DNA from: Chloroflexota bacterium
GTDB taxonomy: Bacteria > Chloroflexota > Dehalococcoidia > Lucifugimonadales > JADFKI01
Assembly: GCA_009840355.1 (NCBI GenBank)
Contig: VXNZ01000039.1
Coordinates: 35,591-99,590, forward strand
Direction: 5' to 3'
DNA: 64,000 nt
Shown: one piece after another, positions 32,951 through 41,353 of the stretch
Numbering within the stretch: position 1 is the stretch's first letter
Layout of the letters: each line of letters starts with the position of its first letter
Notes under the pieces: generated by a model
Seen by the model: only the letters and a program-made list of their open reading frames with translations
Told to the model about the DNA's origin: nothing
The model's database searches: none
Position numbers and translations under genes: made by a program

Positions 32951-33631
32951 TCATAGCAGGTTTCGTGATGTTTTGCTGGATACGATGCGGTGGACGGCAG
33001 CGCGCAGGGATTCTTCGCCCGCCGCTCGGTCCGCCAGACCACCGCCGGGGAATGTCAGCGCCCAGCGATACAGATGCTCCACGTCGTCGGGCGTGGCGTT
33101 GAGCAGCGACGGCGCGGCGCGCGCGGCGTCTAGGGCGTCTATCGCCTTCCGCGCGATGCGGTCGGCGTAGAGAGCCGCCGCCGCCATCGGGTCGTCCGCC
33201 TCGCGCCGCGCCTGCTGATACCACGCCATAGCGTTCAGCGAGACATTGCGCGTGCGGGGGTAGAACGATGCCATCAGATTCCACGCGTCGCCATCCGTAT
33301 CTTGGTCGCCGCCGCCGCGAAAATCGGTGCGCAGTATGACCGCCGGAATGTCGAGCAGCTTGGCGTACACGAACTCGACGACGGTGCCGGAATCCAAATC
33401 GGGCCCGTCGAAGTTGAACAACGCGCAATCGCAAGTCGCCACGCCGAGTAAATCTTGGTTGCGGATGTCCACGGCGCGCGAGTCGGTCTGTTCCAAGTCC
33501 TGCGGCAATACGCAGCGATACCGCCTGCCCGACAAGCGTTCGATGCGATTGGCAAGCAATGAATTGCCGATGAGATGCTTATGGTCGAACAGCTCGCCGG
33601 CGAAGTATATTGTGTACTCTGTGGTGTTCAT
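32951..33631 (-). CDS. Nucleoside 2-deoxyribosyltransferase-like protein, paralogue 2
   Basis: A 226-residue paralogue of the preceding protein: YTIYFAGELFDHKHL, VLPQDLEQ, ALFNFDGPDLDSGTVVEFVYAK with Glu86, and DIPAVILRTDFRGG followed by DQDTDGDAWNLMASF. The two lie in tandem on the minus strand and are probably co-transcribed from upstream of 33631. The conserved FRGGGDQD segment in both is a family-specific loop worth noting. Different C-terminal halves may give different substrates. Confidence 0.8.
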   Translation of the reverse strand: MNTTEYTIYFAGELFDHKHLIGNSLLANRIERLSGRRYRCVLPQDLEQTDSRAVDIRNQDLLGVATCDCALFNFDGPDLDSGTVVEFVYAKLLDIPAVILRTDFRGGGDQDTDGDAWNLMASFYPRTRNVSLNAMAWYQQARREADDPMAAAALYADRIARKAIDALDAARAAPSLLNATPDDVEHLYRWALTFPGGGLADRAAGEESLRAAVHRIVSSKTSRNLL

Positions 33632-33783
33632 AGCTATGCCTCCGCGGAGAATTATATCATCCTGTCCTCCGCGCCCCGAATATCCCGCCGTTGACGATGC
33701 AACGGGGCGGTGATAGTGTCATTCAATATCCACCTACGGGCACCTATTCCACATACCGGCATCTACCGGAAAGGGAGGACGCT

Positions 33784-34527
33784 ATGAGACTGGCAGGCAA
33801 GGTTGCGATTATCAGCGGCGGCGCGCGCGGGATGGGCGCGGCGGAGGCTAGAATGTTCGCGCGTGAGGGCGCCAAGGTTGTCATCGGCGACCTGCTCGAA
33901 GAAGACGGGGAGAGCGTGGCGGCGGAAATTGCCGATGCGGGCGGCGAGGCGATGTTCGTCAGCCTCGATGTTACGGACGAGGCGAGCTGGCAACGCGCCG
34001 TCGCAGCCGCAGTCGAGCGATTCGGCAAGGTCGATGTGCTGGTGAACAACGCGGGGATTCTGCGATTGGAAGGCTTGCTGGAAACGAGTGAGGCGATATG
34101 GGACGAGGTGATGGATATTAACGCCAAGGGCACTTTCCTCGGCACGAAGAGCGTCATCGCGGCGATGCGGCAGGCGGGCGGCGGGTCCATCATCAACATA
34201 TCGTCGGGCGCGGGCTTGACCGGCGCGCGGCGCAATACGGCGTACAACGCATCCAAGGGCGCGGTTCGCATTTTCACCAAAGCGGCGGCGATACAGTACG
34301 CCGGCGAGAACATCCGCGTGAACTCGGTACATCCGGGACCCATCGACACGGATATGCTTGCGACATCGACATCGGTCGAAGGCGGGCGCAGACCGGAGGA
34401 CATACCGCTCAGGCGTTATGGCAAGCCCGAAGAAGTCGCGTATGGCGTGCTGTATCTGGCGTCTGACGAATCGTCGTTCGTAACGGGCAGCGAAGTGGTG
34501 ATAGACGGCGGCCGCACGGCGGAGTAG
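33784..34527 (+). CDS. Short-chain dehydrogenase/reductase (SDR)
   Basis: A 247-residue classical SDR. The cofactor loop is SGGARGMG (11-18), followed by LDVTD and NNAG. The catalytic set comprises Ser in INISSGAG, Tyr in YNASKGA and its Lys. The C-terminus SFVTGSEVVIDGG is typical. Acidic D after the second strand (IGDL) suggests NAD preference. The start ATG 33784 follows GGGAGGACG; the longer frame from 33691 has no such site. The substrate cannot be assigned. Confidence 0.92.
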   Translation: MRLAGKVAIISGGARGMGAAEARMFAREGAKVVIGDLLEEDGESVAAEIADAGGEAMFVSLDVTDEASWQRAVAAAVERFGKVDVLVNNAGILRLEGLLETSEAIWDEVMDINAKGTFLGTKSVIAAMRQAGGGSIINISSGAGLTGARRNTAYNASKGAVRIFTKAAAIQYAGENIRVNSVHPGPIDTDMLATSTSVEGGRRPEDIPLRRYGKPEEVAYGVLYLASDESSFVTGSEVVIDGGRTAE

Positions 34528-34592
34528 GCGCGCCTACTGCTATGTACCGGGTTTGACAGGATGGGTAGTATGTGGAGTCGAAGGATGGGTAA

Positions 34593-34847
34593 GTGAAACC
34601 ACTGTTTTTCAAGAGACATGCCCGTAATCGAATGAGGCAGTACAGGATTACGCGAGATGAAGTAGAATTGATATTAGATACCCCGGACCTGGTTGAACCG
34701 GATGACAGAAGACACTTAAACGCCACCAAAGTGCTACCTGACAACAGGGTGATTCGCGTAACTTTTGTCGAAGAAGCAAATCAGATAGTCGTGGTCACCG
34801 TTACGCCAAGACGCAGACTTAATCGCGGGCACAGGAATGGAGTATGA
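34593..34847 (+). CDS. DUF4258 domain protein, toxin-like
   Basis: An 84-residue basic protein with the DUF4258 pattern: FKRHARNRMRQYRITRDEVELIL at the start and a strand pair VIRVTFVEEANQIVVVTVTPR. The fold is thought to be close to RelE/BrnT-type small toxins. It starts at GTG behind AAGGA. Its stop overlaps the DUF2283 start by 4 nt (ATGA). The DUF4258-DUF2283 pair is common and is often proposed as toxin-antitoxin; this is inference. Confidence 0.85.
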   Translation: MKPLFFKRHARNRMRQYRITRDEVELILDTPDLVEPDDRRHLNATKVLPDNRVIRVTFVEEANQIVVVTVTPRRRLNRGHRNGV

Positions 34848-35068
34848 GGATGAAGATACAATACGATGACGAAGTTGATGCCCTTTACATCTTGTTGAAG
34901 GACTCGCAGCCGGTGGACGCGAGGGATATTGGGGAAGGCGTTGTTGCCGACTTCGATGAGCAAGGGGACATCGTCGGCCTTGAAGTGCTGTACGCAGCGG
35001 AAAAGTTGGGGCTGGAATCTATCCTCACGGTAACTATCGACACGATGCTTGTTGACCAGCCTTCTTGA
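34844..35068 (+). CDS. DUF2283 domain protein
   Basis: A 74-residue protein matching DUF2283: MKIQYDDEVDALYILL, then GVVADFDEQGDIVGLEVLYAAEKLG. It may start at ATG 34844 or 34850. It is coupled to the DUF4258 gene by a 4-nt overlap, and the two are likely to act as a unit, with this protein the possible antitoxin. Confidence 0.88.
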   Translation: MRMKIQYDDEVDALYILLKDSQPVDARDIGEGVVADFDEQGDIVGLEVLYAAEKLGLESILTVTIDTMLVDQPS

Positions 35069-35121
35069 TTAGACAAGCGCGATAGAATTGAACGAAACAA
35101 CGCAAGAGCAGGAGATATGAC

Positions 35122-36315
35122 ATGGAACTACAAGATGCGGTAATTGTTAGTGGAGCGCGGACGCCGGTGGGTCGGTTTGGCGGCGCTTTTAAGGATGTGG
35201 CGGCGCCGGATCTCGGCGCGGAGGCTATTAAGGCGGCGCTGGAACGCGCGGGCATTCAGCCGGAGCAGGTCGAGGAAGTTGTGCTGGGCAACGCGCTTCA
35301 GGCGACCGAAGCCGGGTACGCCGCACGGCTAGCTACGCTGAAGTCGGGCATCCCGCAAGAAACGCCGACCATCGCGGTCAATCGGCAGTGCTCGTCCGGG
35401 CTGGAAGCCATCAACATGGCGGCGCAGCTCGTGCGCACCGGCGAGGTGGACATCGCAATCGCGGGCGGCACGGAGAACATGAGCCAGTCGCCGTTCCTGC
35501 TCGGCTATGAGGCGCGATTCGACGGCTTGCGGATGGGCGACGCCACGATGCGCGACGGTCTGACGGAAGGGCTAGGCTGCCCGGTTAACCGCTACCACAT
35601 GGGCGTTACGGCGGAGAATGTCGCGGAACGCTTCGAGGTCAGCCGCGAGGCGCAGGACGAACTGGCACTGATGAGCCACCAGCGCGCCGTCGCCGCAATC
35701 GAAGGCGGGCGGTTCAAAGAGCAGCTTATCGATGTCAGCGTGCCGCAGCGCAGGGGCGACCCCGTCGTCGTGTCGCAGGACGAAGGACCGCGCGGCGACA
35801 CCACGCTAGAGCGGCTGTCCACGCTGCGCCCGGTGTTCAAGCGGGACGGTAGCGTTACGGCGGGCAATGCGAGCAGCATCAACGACGGCGCGGCTGCGGT
35901 GGTCATCATGTCGGCGGCGAAGGCTGCGGAACTCGGCATAAAACCCAAGCTGCGCTGGCACACGCGCGGCGTCGCGGGCGTAGAACCGGCGATTATGGGT
36001 ACGGGACCGGTGCCAGCCGTCCGCAAGGCGCTGGACAAGTCCGGCATGAACATCGAAGACATCGACCTCATCGAACTGAACGAGGCGTTCGCGGCGCAGG
36101 CACTCTACTGCATGCGCGAGCTCGACATGGACATTGACAAGACGAATGTAAACGGCAGCGGCATTAGCCTAGGGCACCCGGTCGGCGCGACAGGCGCGAT
36201 AATGACCGTCAAGCTGATGGAAGAAATCGGCTTGCGCGATCAGGAACTCGGCTTAGTGACGATGTGCGTAGGCGGAGGGCAGGGTGTCGCGACGATATTC
36301 GAGCGCGTGGGGTAG
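35122..36315 (+). CDS. Acetyl-CoA acetyltransferase (thiolase)
   Basis: A 397-residue thiolase. Nucleophile Cys90 lies in NRQCSSGLEAI. The later GHPVGATGA carries the conserved His and MCVGGGQG the second Cys. SGARTPVGRFGG at the start is standard. Such enzymes make or split acetoacetyl-CoA, or act in fatty-acid breakdown; context does not choose between them. It ends 7 nt before the HipA-like kinase gene, which looks foreign in composition. Confidence 0.94.
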   Translation: MELQDAVIVSGARTPVGRFGGAFKDVAAPDLGAEAIKAALERAGIQPEQVEEVVLGNALQATEAGYAARLATLKSGIPQETPTIAVNRQCSSGLEAINMAAQLVRTGEVDIAIAGGTENMSQSPFLLGYEARFDGLRMGDATMRDGLTEGLGCPVNRYHMGVTAENVAERFEVSREAQDELALMSHQRAVAAIEGGRFKEQLIDVSVPQRRGDPVVVSQDEGPRGDTTLERLSTLRPVFKRDGSVTAGNASSINDGAAAVVIMSAAKAAELGIKPKLRWHTRGVAGVEPAIMGTGPVPAVRKALDKSGMNIEDIDLIELNEAFAAQALYCMRELDMDIDKTNVNGSGISLGHPVGATGAIMTVKLMEEIGLRDQELGLVTMCVGGGQGVATIFERVG

Positions 36316-36322
36316 GCATTCC

Positions 36323-37237
36323 ATGCCTGACAGCTATCCAATCTTCCATGTGAGTTTAGAACCTAAATTGGATGTTGACCCATTGGGGGACAAGCCTAAA
36401 TTTTGGTTTCGCTCACCTACATATAATTCCCTATGGATGTTCAAGTACAATACAAGAATCCCTAGGGACTATTGGTCGGAAAAGATAGCTGCGGAAGTTG
36501 CGGAACTGATGGGTATATCGCATCCTAGAACTGAATTAGCAGTCGACGGAAATCTGAAGGGAGTGATCAGCGAATCTTTCGTACATGCAACTTCAGACAT
36601 AACAAGCATCGAGTTTCCTTTAACTCATGGTAATCAGATACTGCAGGCGATCATTCCAGGATACGACACGAAACTAAGGTTCCGCCAGAGGCATCATACG
36701 CTAGCAAATATTCTTCTGGCCTTGGAAAGAAATATATCGGGCATGTGCGAATCAGAAGAGGCCAAGCGGAAATTTGCTGGATATCTTCTGTTGGACGCGA
36801 TAATTGGCAATGTCGATAGACACCATACAAATTGGGGTCTGCAGAGAAGTCGTACGAATAACCAAGGGTTTGTTCACTTCTTGGCACCATCATTCGATCA
36901 TGCGTCATCACTTGGAAGGGATTTGAACGACGAAGTCCGAGTGAATAGGATAAGGGAAAGAAGAGTGAGGGCGTACGTAAAGAGGGGTCGCGGGAAGATT
37001 TACTGGGCAGAAGACGAACACCCGCCTCCAAGTCCCTTAGCGTTGGCAATGAGGGCCCTTTCAGTATTCCCATCTCTCTTTGAAGTGGAGGTGCAACGTC
37101 TGGAAAATTTAGACGAAGACTCCCTCCATGAGATCGTTGAACGTGTGCCAGACGATTGGATGAGTCTCGCAGAACGTAAATTTGCGATCGAGATGATGTG
37201 CTACAGCCTCTGTCAGTTGCGAAAGGCAATTCAATGA
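36323..37237 (+). CDS. HipA-like Ser/Thr kinase domain protein
   Basis: A 304-residue protein with the core features of HipA/CtkA-type kinases: Lys41 in SLWMFKYN, Glu53/Glu58 in WSEKIAAEVAELMGI, the catalytic loop LDAIIGNVDRHHTNWG (Asp165), and a DFG-like FDHASSLG (Asp192). HipA toxins phosphorylate glutamyl-tRNA synthetase; this shorter form lacks the N-terminal HipA subdomain, which instead seems to be carried by the next protein. No Xre/HipB-type antitoxin is nearby. I start at ATG 36323. DNA here is clearly less GC-rich than the thiolase gene, suggesting horizontal transfer. It overlaps the next gene by 4 nt. Confidence 0.8.
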   Translation: MPDSYPIFHVSLEPKLDVDPLGDKPKFWFRSPTYNSLWMFKYNTRIPRDYWSEKIAAEVAELMGISHPRTELAVDGNLKGVISESFVHATSDITSIEFPLTHGNQILQAIIPGYDTKLRFRQRHHTLANILLALERNISGMCESEEAKRKFAGYLLLDAIIGNVDRHHTNWGLQRSRTNNQGFVHFLAPSFDHASSLGRDLNDEVRVNRIRERRVRAYVKRGRGKIYWAEDEHPPPSPLALAMRALSVFPSLFEVEVQRLENLDEDSLHEIVERVPDDWMSLAERKFAIEMMCYSLCQLRKAIQ

Positions 37238-37977
37238 GCACGAAGACACTGTACCTAGCTTGGCAAGACAGAAGAGAGAAGGGTTGGTTTCCAGTGGGCC
37301 GACTGGACATAGATGTTGACTCTTCTGATTATTGCTTTGGCTACATTAGAGGTGCTAAGAGAGCCATCGAGGAGGTGGGATTTGCACCCTTACTGGAATT
37401 TCCGAATCTGTGCGAGAAATACCGGTCATCGGACTTATTTCCTATATTCAAGAACAGGGTAATGTCATCGAAGAGACCAGACTTCATAGACTATGTACGT
37501 AGTCTAGACTTACCCGTTACCGCTGATCCCATCCAGATTCTATCCGTCAGCGGGGGGCGTCGTGTGACAGACTCGTACGAGATTTTTCCTAAGATAGACA
37601 AGGCACCTGATGGCAGCTTCACTTGCCGATTCTTTTTGCACGGATGGCGCTATATCAATTCGGCGGCGCAAAATAGGATAGGAAGCCTCAAGCAGGATGA
37701 GAATTTGTACGTAACACTTGAATTAACTAATCCCGCAACTGGGCTAGCAGTGCAGATTCAGACTGAGAACTATCATATGATTGGATGGGCGCCACGTTAT
37801 CTCGTACATGACCTAGCTTCGGCAATGGCAGAATCGCCAACGAAATATGAGGCGCACGTTGTACGAGTTAATCCACAGGGCGCGCCCATTAACAATCGAG
37901 TCCTTATCGAAATGAACGGCTGCTGGAATAGGCACGAACCTATGTCTGGAGACGACTTCAAGCCAATTGTATTTTGA
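37234..37977 (+). CDS. HipA-N-like plus HIRAN domain protein, partner of the kinase
   Basis: A 247-residue protein in two parts. Residues 1-110 resemble a HipA N-terminal subdomain: WFPVGRLDID, then FAPLLEFPNL, SSDLFPIFKNRVMS and RPDFIDYVRSLDLP. Residues ~125-205 look like a HIRAN domain: FFLHGWRYINS, LYVTLELTNPATGLAVQI and HMIGWAPRYLVHDL; HIRAN modules bind DNA ends in helicases such as HLTF. The start ATG overlaps the kinase stop (ATGA), so the two are translationally coupled and probably form a complex. A kinase split from its N-domain, with a DNA-end sensor, could be a damage- or phage-responsive toxin system. This is inference. Confidence 0.72.
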   Translation: MSTKTLYLAWQDRREKGWFPVGRLDIDVDSSDYCFGYIRGAKRAIEEVGFAPLLEFPNLCEKYRSSDLFPIFKNRVMSSKRPDFIDYVRSLDLPVTADPIQILSVSGGRRVTDSYEIFPKIDKAPDGSFTCRFFLHGWRYINSAAQNRIGSLKQDENLYVTLELTNPATGLAVQIQTENYHMIGWAPRYLVHDLASAMAESPTKYEAHVVRVNPQGAPINNRVLIEMNGCWNRHEPMSGDDFKPIVF

Positions 37978-38064
37978 TCGAGCGTCTTCCGTCCTGACTC
38001 GCCATCTCATTTCCTACGGGAATTATGAACGACAGTAATTATATCGCAAGTAAGGAAATTTCTA

Positions 38065-38352
38065 TTGAGTGTGCGTTCCCACGGGTTTCTTCTAGGCGCG
38101 ATAGTCGGTGTGATGATTTTCTTGGGAGAGTTGAGTATTTTTTTTGCGGGAAGATTACTTCCGTTTGAGGACTTCATCACGAGGTTTTTCTTCATGCTGG
38201 GGACAGGTATTACGGCTATCTTCATCGCTCGGCACAAGGGCAGGCGAGTCTGGATATGGGTGCCTATTAGTTTCTTCTTCACTTTCATTGGATTAGGCGT
38301 GCTGATCCTCACGAGGAGTGTTATAGAGCGGGATGGTCACTTTCGTTCATAA
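38065..38352 (+). CDS. Small membrane protein, three predicted helices
   Basis: A 95-residue hydrophobic protein beginning at TTG 38065 behind TAAGGA. Predicted membrane segments are near 8-28, 38-56 and 65-84 (WIWVPISFFFTFIGLGVLIL). No family recognised. It lies between the HIRAN gene and the converging CoA-transferase gene and shares the lower GC of the kinase unit, so it may belong to the same transferred segment. Confidence 0.6.
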   Translation: MSVRSHGFLLGAIVGVMIFLGELSIFFAGRLLPFEDFITRFFFMLGTGITAIFIARHKGRRVWIWVPISFFFTFIGLGVLILTRSVIERDGHFRS

Positions 38353-38361
38353 TTCGCTATC

Positions 38362-39642
38362 CTACCGATCCTGTGCATCGATGTTTGGTATTGTACCGCT
38401 TACACCCTCCGCTTCCAATTCGGCAATCGCGTTCGGCTGCATGCCAAGCAGGTCGCCGAAGATTTGGGCGTTGTGTTCGCCTAGGCGTGGGGCGTGCCAA
38501 CGGACGCCGGGCGGCGTGGTGGACATCTTCCACGCCGCGCCGGGCATGAAGTATGGCCCGCACGAAGGATGTTCCACGAACTCCAGCAGTTCACGCTCCT
38601 GATAGTGCGGGTCGTTGAATATCATCTCGCCCGTCATAACGGGAGCGGCAGATACGCCGGCGTCCTGCAATATTCGCGTCGCATCGGTGGCAGACTTGTC
38701 GCGCGTCCACTCGGATAGCAGCGCGTCAAGAGCGTCGTGGTTGCGTCGGCGTGACAGCACATCGGCGTAATCCGGATGCTCCGCCAACTGCGGTTTGCCC
38801 ATCGCGGCGCACAATCTCGCCCATTCAGCGTCATCCGCTATCGCGACGGTTACCCATGCGTCCTCGCCGTCGCAGGGGTATGCGCCGTGCGGTGCGTAAA
38901 CGGGATGGCGGTTGCCGCGATTTTCCGCGCGCCGCCCGGTCATTTGGTAGCCGAGCAGATGCTCGCCGATGGTCATTATCGCTGATTCCAACTGCGACAC
39001 ATCTATGAAGCAGCCTTCGCCGGTGCGCCGCCGCCGCCACAGCGCGGACAGCACCGCGCCTGCCGCATGCGCGCCGCTTATCGGGTCGCCGAAGTTCACG
39101 CCGGACTTCACGGGCGCATCTTCGCCGCGATAGCCGTTCATGGACGCGATGCCGCCGAGCTGCTCTTGCCCGATGCCGTACTGTATGAAGTCCTTCCAGG
39201 GACCCACGCTGCCGAACGCGGGCATAGACACCATGATGATGTCCGGACGAATCGTGCGCATCACTTCGTAGCCAAGCCCGCGCCGTTCCATCAGCCCCGC
39301 GCGGAAGTTTTCGATGACCACATCGCTGATGCTCACCAGCTCCTCGATGATCGCCTTGCCCTTCGGGTGGCGCATCTCGGCGGTGATGCCGTATTTGCTC
39401 ATGTGCAGCGTGTTGAACCAGCCGCTGCGATTCCACGGGTCATCGCCGCGCTCGCCGTCCGGCAGATTGCCCGAGCCGACAATCATGCGGTGCGGGTCCC
39501 ATGCGCGAATCGCCTCGACCTTGATGACCTCCGCGCCCATGTCCGCGAGCAGCTTGGTGGCGTGCGGTCCCGCCCAAATCCGTGAGAAGTCCAGAATGCG
39601 CACGCCCGCGAGCGCGCCCTTCACCGCCTGCGAATCATTCAT
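38362..39642 (-). CDS. Family III CoA-transferase (CaiB/BaiF type)
   Basis: A 426-residue class III CoA-transferase. It has GVRILDFSRIWAGPHATKLLADMGAEVIKVE at the start (read in two parts, about 13-43), the catalytic aspartate D186 in NFGDPISGAHAAG, and DVSQLESAI. Substrate unknown; members act on carnitine, formyl, or aromatic acid CoA esters. The last codons come from a copy of the dispersed repeat motif (38359-38385). It ends 10 nt from the converging small membrane protein gene. Confidence 0.92.
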   Translation of the reverse strand: MNDSQAVKGALAGVRILDFSRIWAGPHATKLLADMGAEVIKVEAIRAWDPHRMIVGSGNLPDGERGDDPWNRSGWFNTLHMSKYGITAEMRHPKGKAIIEELVSISDVVIENFRAGLMERRGLGYEVMRTIRPDIIMVSMPAFGSVGPWKDFIQYGIGQEQLGGIASMNGYRGEDAPVKSGVNFGDPISGAHAAGAVLSALWRRRRTGEGCFIDVSQLESAIMTIGEHLLGYQMTGRRAENRGNRHPVYAPHGAYPCDGEDAWVTVAIADDAEWARLCAAMGKPQLAEHPDYADVLSRRRNHDALDALLSEWTRDKSATDATRILQDAGVSAAPVMTGEMIFNDPHYQERELLEFVEHPSCGPYFMPGAAWKMSTTPPGVRWHAPRLGEHNAQIFGDLLGMQPNAIAELEAEGVSGTIPNIDAQDR

Positions 39643-39729
39643 GTGTGTCCTGCCCTTTCATGCGGAATACCCACATGTTAACCTAAACTTCCGTATCTTA
39701 CATCGCGCTGACTTACATGGATGCACAGG

Positions 39730-39907
39730 CTAGGTTGTGTGGACATTTGCATCATTTCCGTGAAAACGGGAATCCAGAGCCGTAAGATGGAGCCGAATTC
39801 GTGCCAATAATGCTACCTGCAAACCACTGGATTCCTGCTTCAGCAGGAATGACGAATGAAAAATGCAGGAATGACGGGCTGAAAATCAAAAATGTCCACA
39901 GAGCCTA
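39730..39907. mobile_element. MITE-like element, copy B
   Basis: A 178-bp element with left terminus CTAGGTTGTGTGGACATTT and right terminus AAATGTCCACAGAGCCTA. Apart from a ~21-nt insertion near 39850-39870 and scattered changes, it follows copy A (9394-9550) base by base; for example both contain CAGAGCCGTAAGATGGAG and CAAACCACTGGATTCCTGCT. It fills the spacer between the divergent CoA-transferase and MTHFR genes. Confidence 0.7.
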
Positions 39908-39935
39908 AACGGAATAAACAGGATGGGATTTTGAC

Positions 39936-40820
39936 ATGGCTAATTCGCTGGCAGAATTGCTGCAATCGGGGCGGTTCGCAATTACGACGGAGTTGAACCC
40001 GCCGAAGGGGACGAATGTCGCGCCAATGCTGGAGCGCGCGGAGTCGCTGCGCGGCGCAGTGGACGCGTTCAACCTGACGGATTCGCACACGGCGCGGATG
40101 AGCATGTCGCCTATCGCGGCGGCTCGACTGCTGCTTGACAGAGGGCTTGAGCCGATATTGCAGATGACCTGCCGCGACCGCAATCGCATCGCGCTGCAGG
40201 CGGACACGCTCGCGGCGGCGGCTCTTGGCGTGAGCAATATCGTTACGATGACCGGCGACCATCCGGGCGGCGGCGACCATCCGGACGCCAAGCCTGTGTT
40301 CGACATAGACTCCACTGCCCTGCTGCGAACGCTCGCGGAGCTGCGCGACGGCAGGGATATGTCCGGAGCGGACCTGCGCGGCTCGCCGGACCTGTTCGTT
40401 GGCGCGGTGGTGAACCCGGGCGCGGACGACCTCGACCGCGAAATCGGGCGTATGCAAGAGAAGATTTCGGCAGGCGCGGCGTTCTTTCAGACGCAAGCGG
40501 TGTATGACGCGGGCGATTTTGATCGGTTCATGCGGCGAGTAGAAGGCTACGGCGTACCGATTATCGCGGGCTGCATTATGCTGAAGTCGGGCAATATGGC
40601 GCGGAACTTCAACGCGAATGTGCCGGGGATAAGCGTGCCGGACGCCATCATCGACAGGATGGACAGCGCCGCCGAGTCCGCAAATGCGCGCCGCATTGAG
40701 AGCGCCGACATCACGGCGGAAATCATCCGCGACATTCGCCCGATGTGTCAGGGCGCGCACATTATGGCAATCGGCTGGGAAGCGCTGATACCATCGGTCA
40801 TAGAAAACTCACATCGATAG
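39936..40820 (+). CDS. metF: Methylenetetrahydrofolate reductase
   Basis: A 294-residue FAD enzyme of the MTHFR family, which makes 5-methyltetrahydrofolate from methylene-THF. The N-terminal FAITTELNPPKGTN (Glu as in family), LTDSHTARMSM, MTCRDRNRIALQAD, GVSNIVTMTGDHP and AAFFQTQAVYD are all conserved blocks. Cysteine-rich extensions of the acetogen type are absent. With cobalamin as the later methyl carrier, it could feed methionine synthase; metH is not in the window. Confidence 0.93.
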   Translation: MANSLAELLQSGRFAITTELNPPKGTNVAPMLERAESLRGAVDAFNLTDSHTARMSMSPIAAARLLLDRGLEPILQMTCRDRNRIALQADTLAAAALGVSNIVTMTGDHPGGGDHPDAKPVFDIDSTALLRTLAELRDGRDMSGADLRGSPDLFVGAVVNPGADDLDREIGRMQEKISAGAAFFQTQAVYDAGDFDRFMRRVEGYGVPIIAGCIMLKSGNMARNFNANVPGISVPDAIIDRMDSAAESANARRIESADITAEIIRDIRPMCQGAHIMAIGWEALIPSVIENSHR

Positions 40821-40838
40821 ACAGGATGGTCAGGATAT
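40811..40838 (+). repeat. Dispersed short intergenic motif copy
   Basis: ACATCGATAGACAGGATGG followed by TCAGGATATAC. It overlaps the last codons of the MTHFR gene (stop 40818-40820). Just behind it, at 40862-40900, are three near-identical units of GATACCT-A/G-like sequence. Confidence 0.6.
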
Positions 40839-40900
40839 ACGATATACATCAGGCAAGAACCTGACACCTGACCGCTGATACCTGATACCTGATACCTACT

Positions 40901-41290
40901 ATGCTCGTTACAGGCGTTGACATAATTGAAATAGTGCGCGTGAAACGCGTGTACGCACAGTACGGCGACCGCTTTTTGCGGCGGATATACACGGACACGG
41001 AGACGGCGTATTGCCGTGGGCGAGCGCCGCAGTTGGCGAGCCGGTTCGCCGCGAAGGAAGCGGTGATGAAGCTACTGGGCACGGGCGTGCGCGGCGTCCA
41101 TTGGCGAGACATCGAGGTAGTGCGCGGTCGCGGGCAAGCGCCGCACATAAAATTGCATGGTACGGCGAAGGCGCGCGCAGAGCGTATAGGACTGACGGAC
41201 ATCGCCTTGTCCCTGTCGCACTCCCGTGAGTTCGCGGTGGCATCCGTCGTCGGCGACAGTAAGCGCGGCAACCTCGTGCCGCGCCGCTGA
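40901..41290 (+). CDS. acpS: Holo-[acyl-carrier-protein] synthase
   Basis: A 129-residue phosphopantetheinyl transferase. It opens with LVTGVDIIEIVRVKRV (Asp7 binds Mg) and has the signature RFAAKEAVMKLLGTG (Glu for Mg), then the C-terminal ALSLSHSREFAVASVV. It activates acyl carrier protein with the 4-phosphopantetheine of CoA. Start ATG 40901. It lies upstream of the LLM oxidoreductase and NnrE/D genes; acpS next to nnrE is a common arrangement in bacteria. Confidence 0.94.
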   Translation: MLVTGVDIIEIVRVKRVYAQYGDRFLRRIYTDTETAYCRGRAPQLASRFAAKEAVMKLLGTGVRGVHWRDIEVVRGRGQAPHIKLHGTAKARAERIGLTDIALSLSHSREFAVASVVGDSKRGNLVPRR

Positions 41291-41353
41291 GACGGGGAAA
41301 GTTTACAGGATATACATGATAGATTGGATTAAAATGGATTGGAGAGAAAATAC

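Noticed and set aside
40862..40900. CRISPR-like array
   Set aside because: Only three short GATACCT-type tandem units without spacers; no cas genes anywhere in the window.
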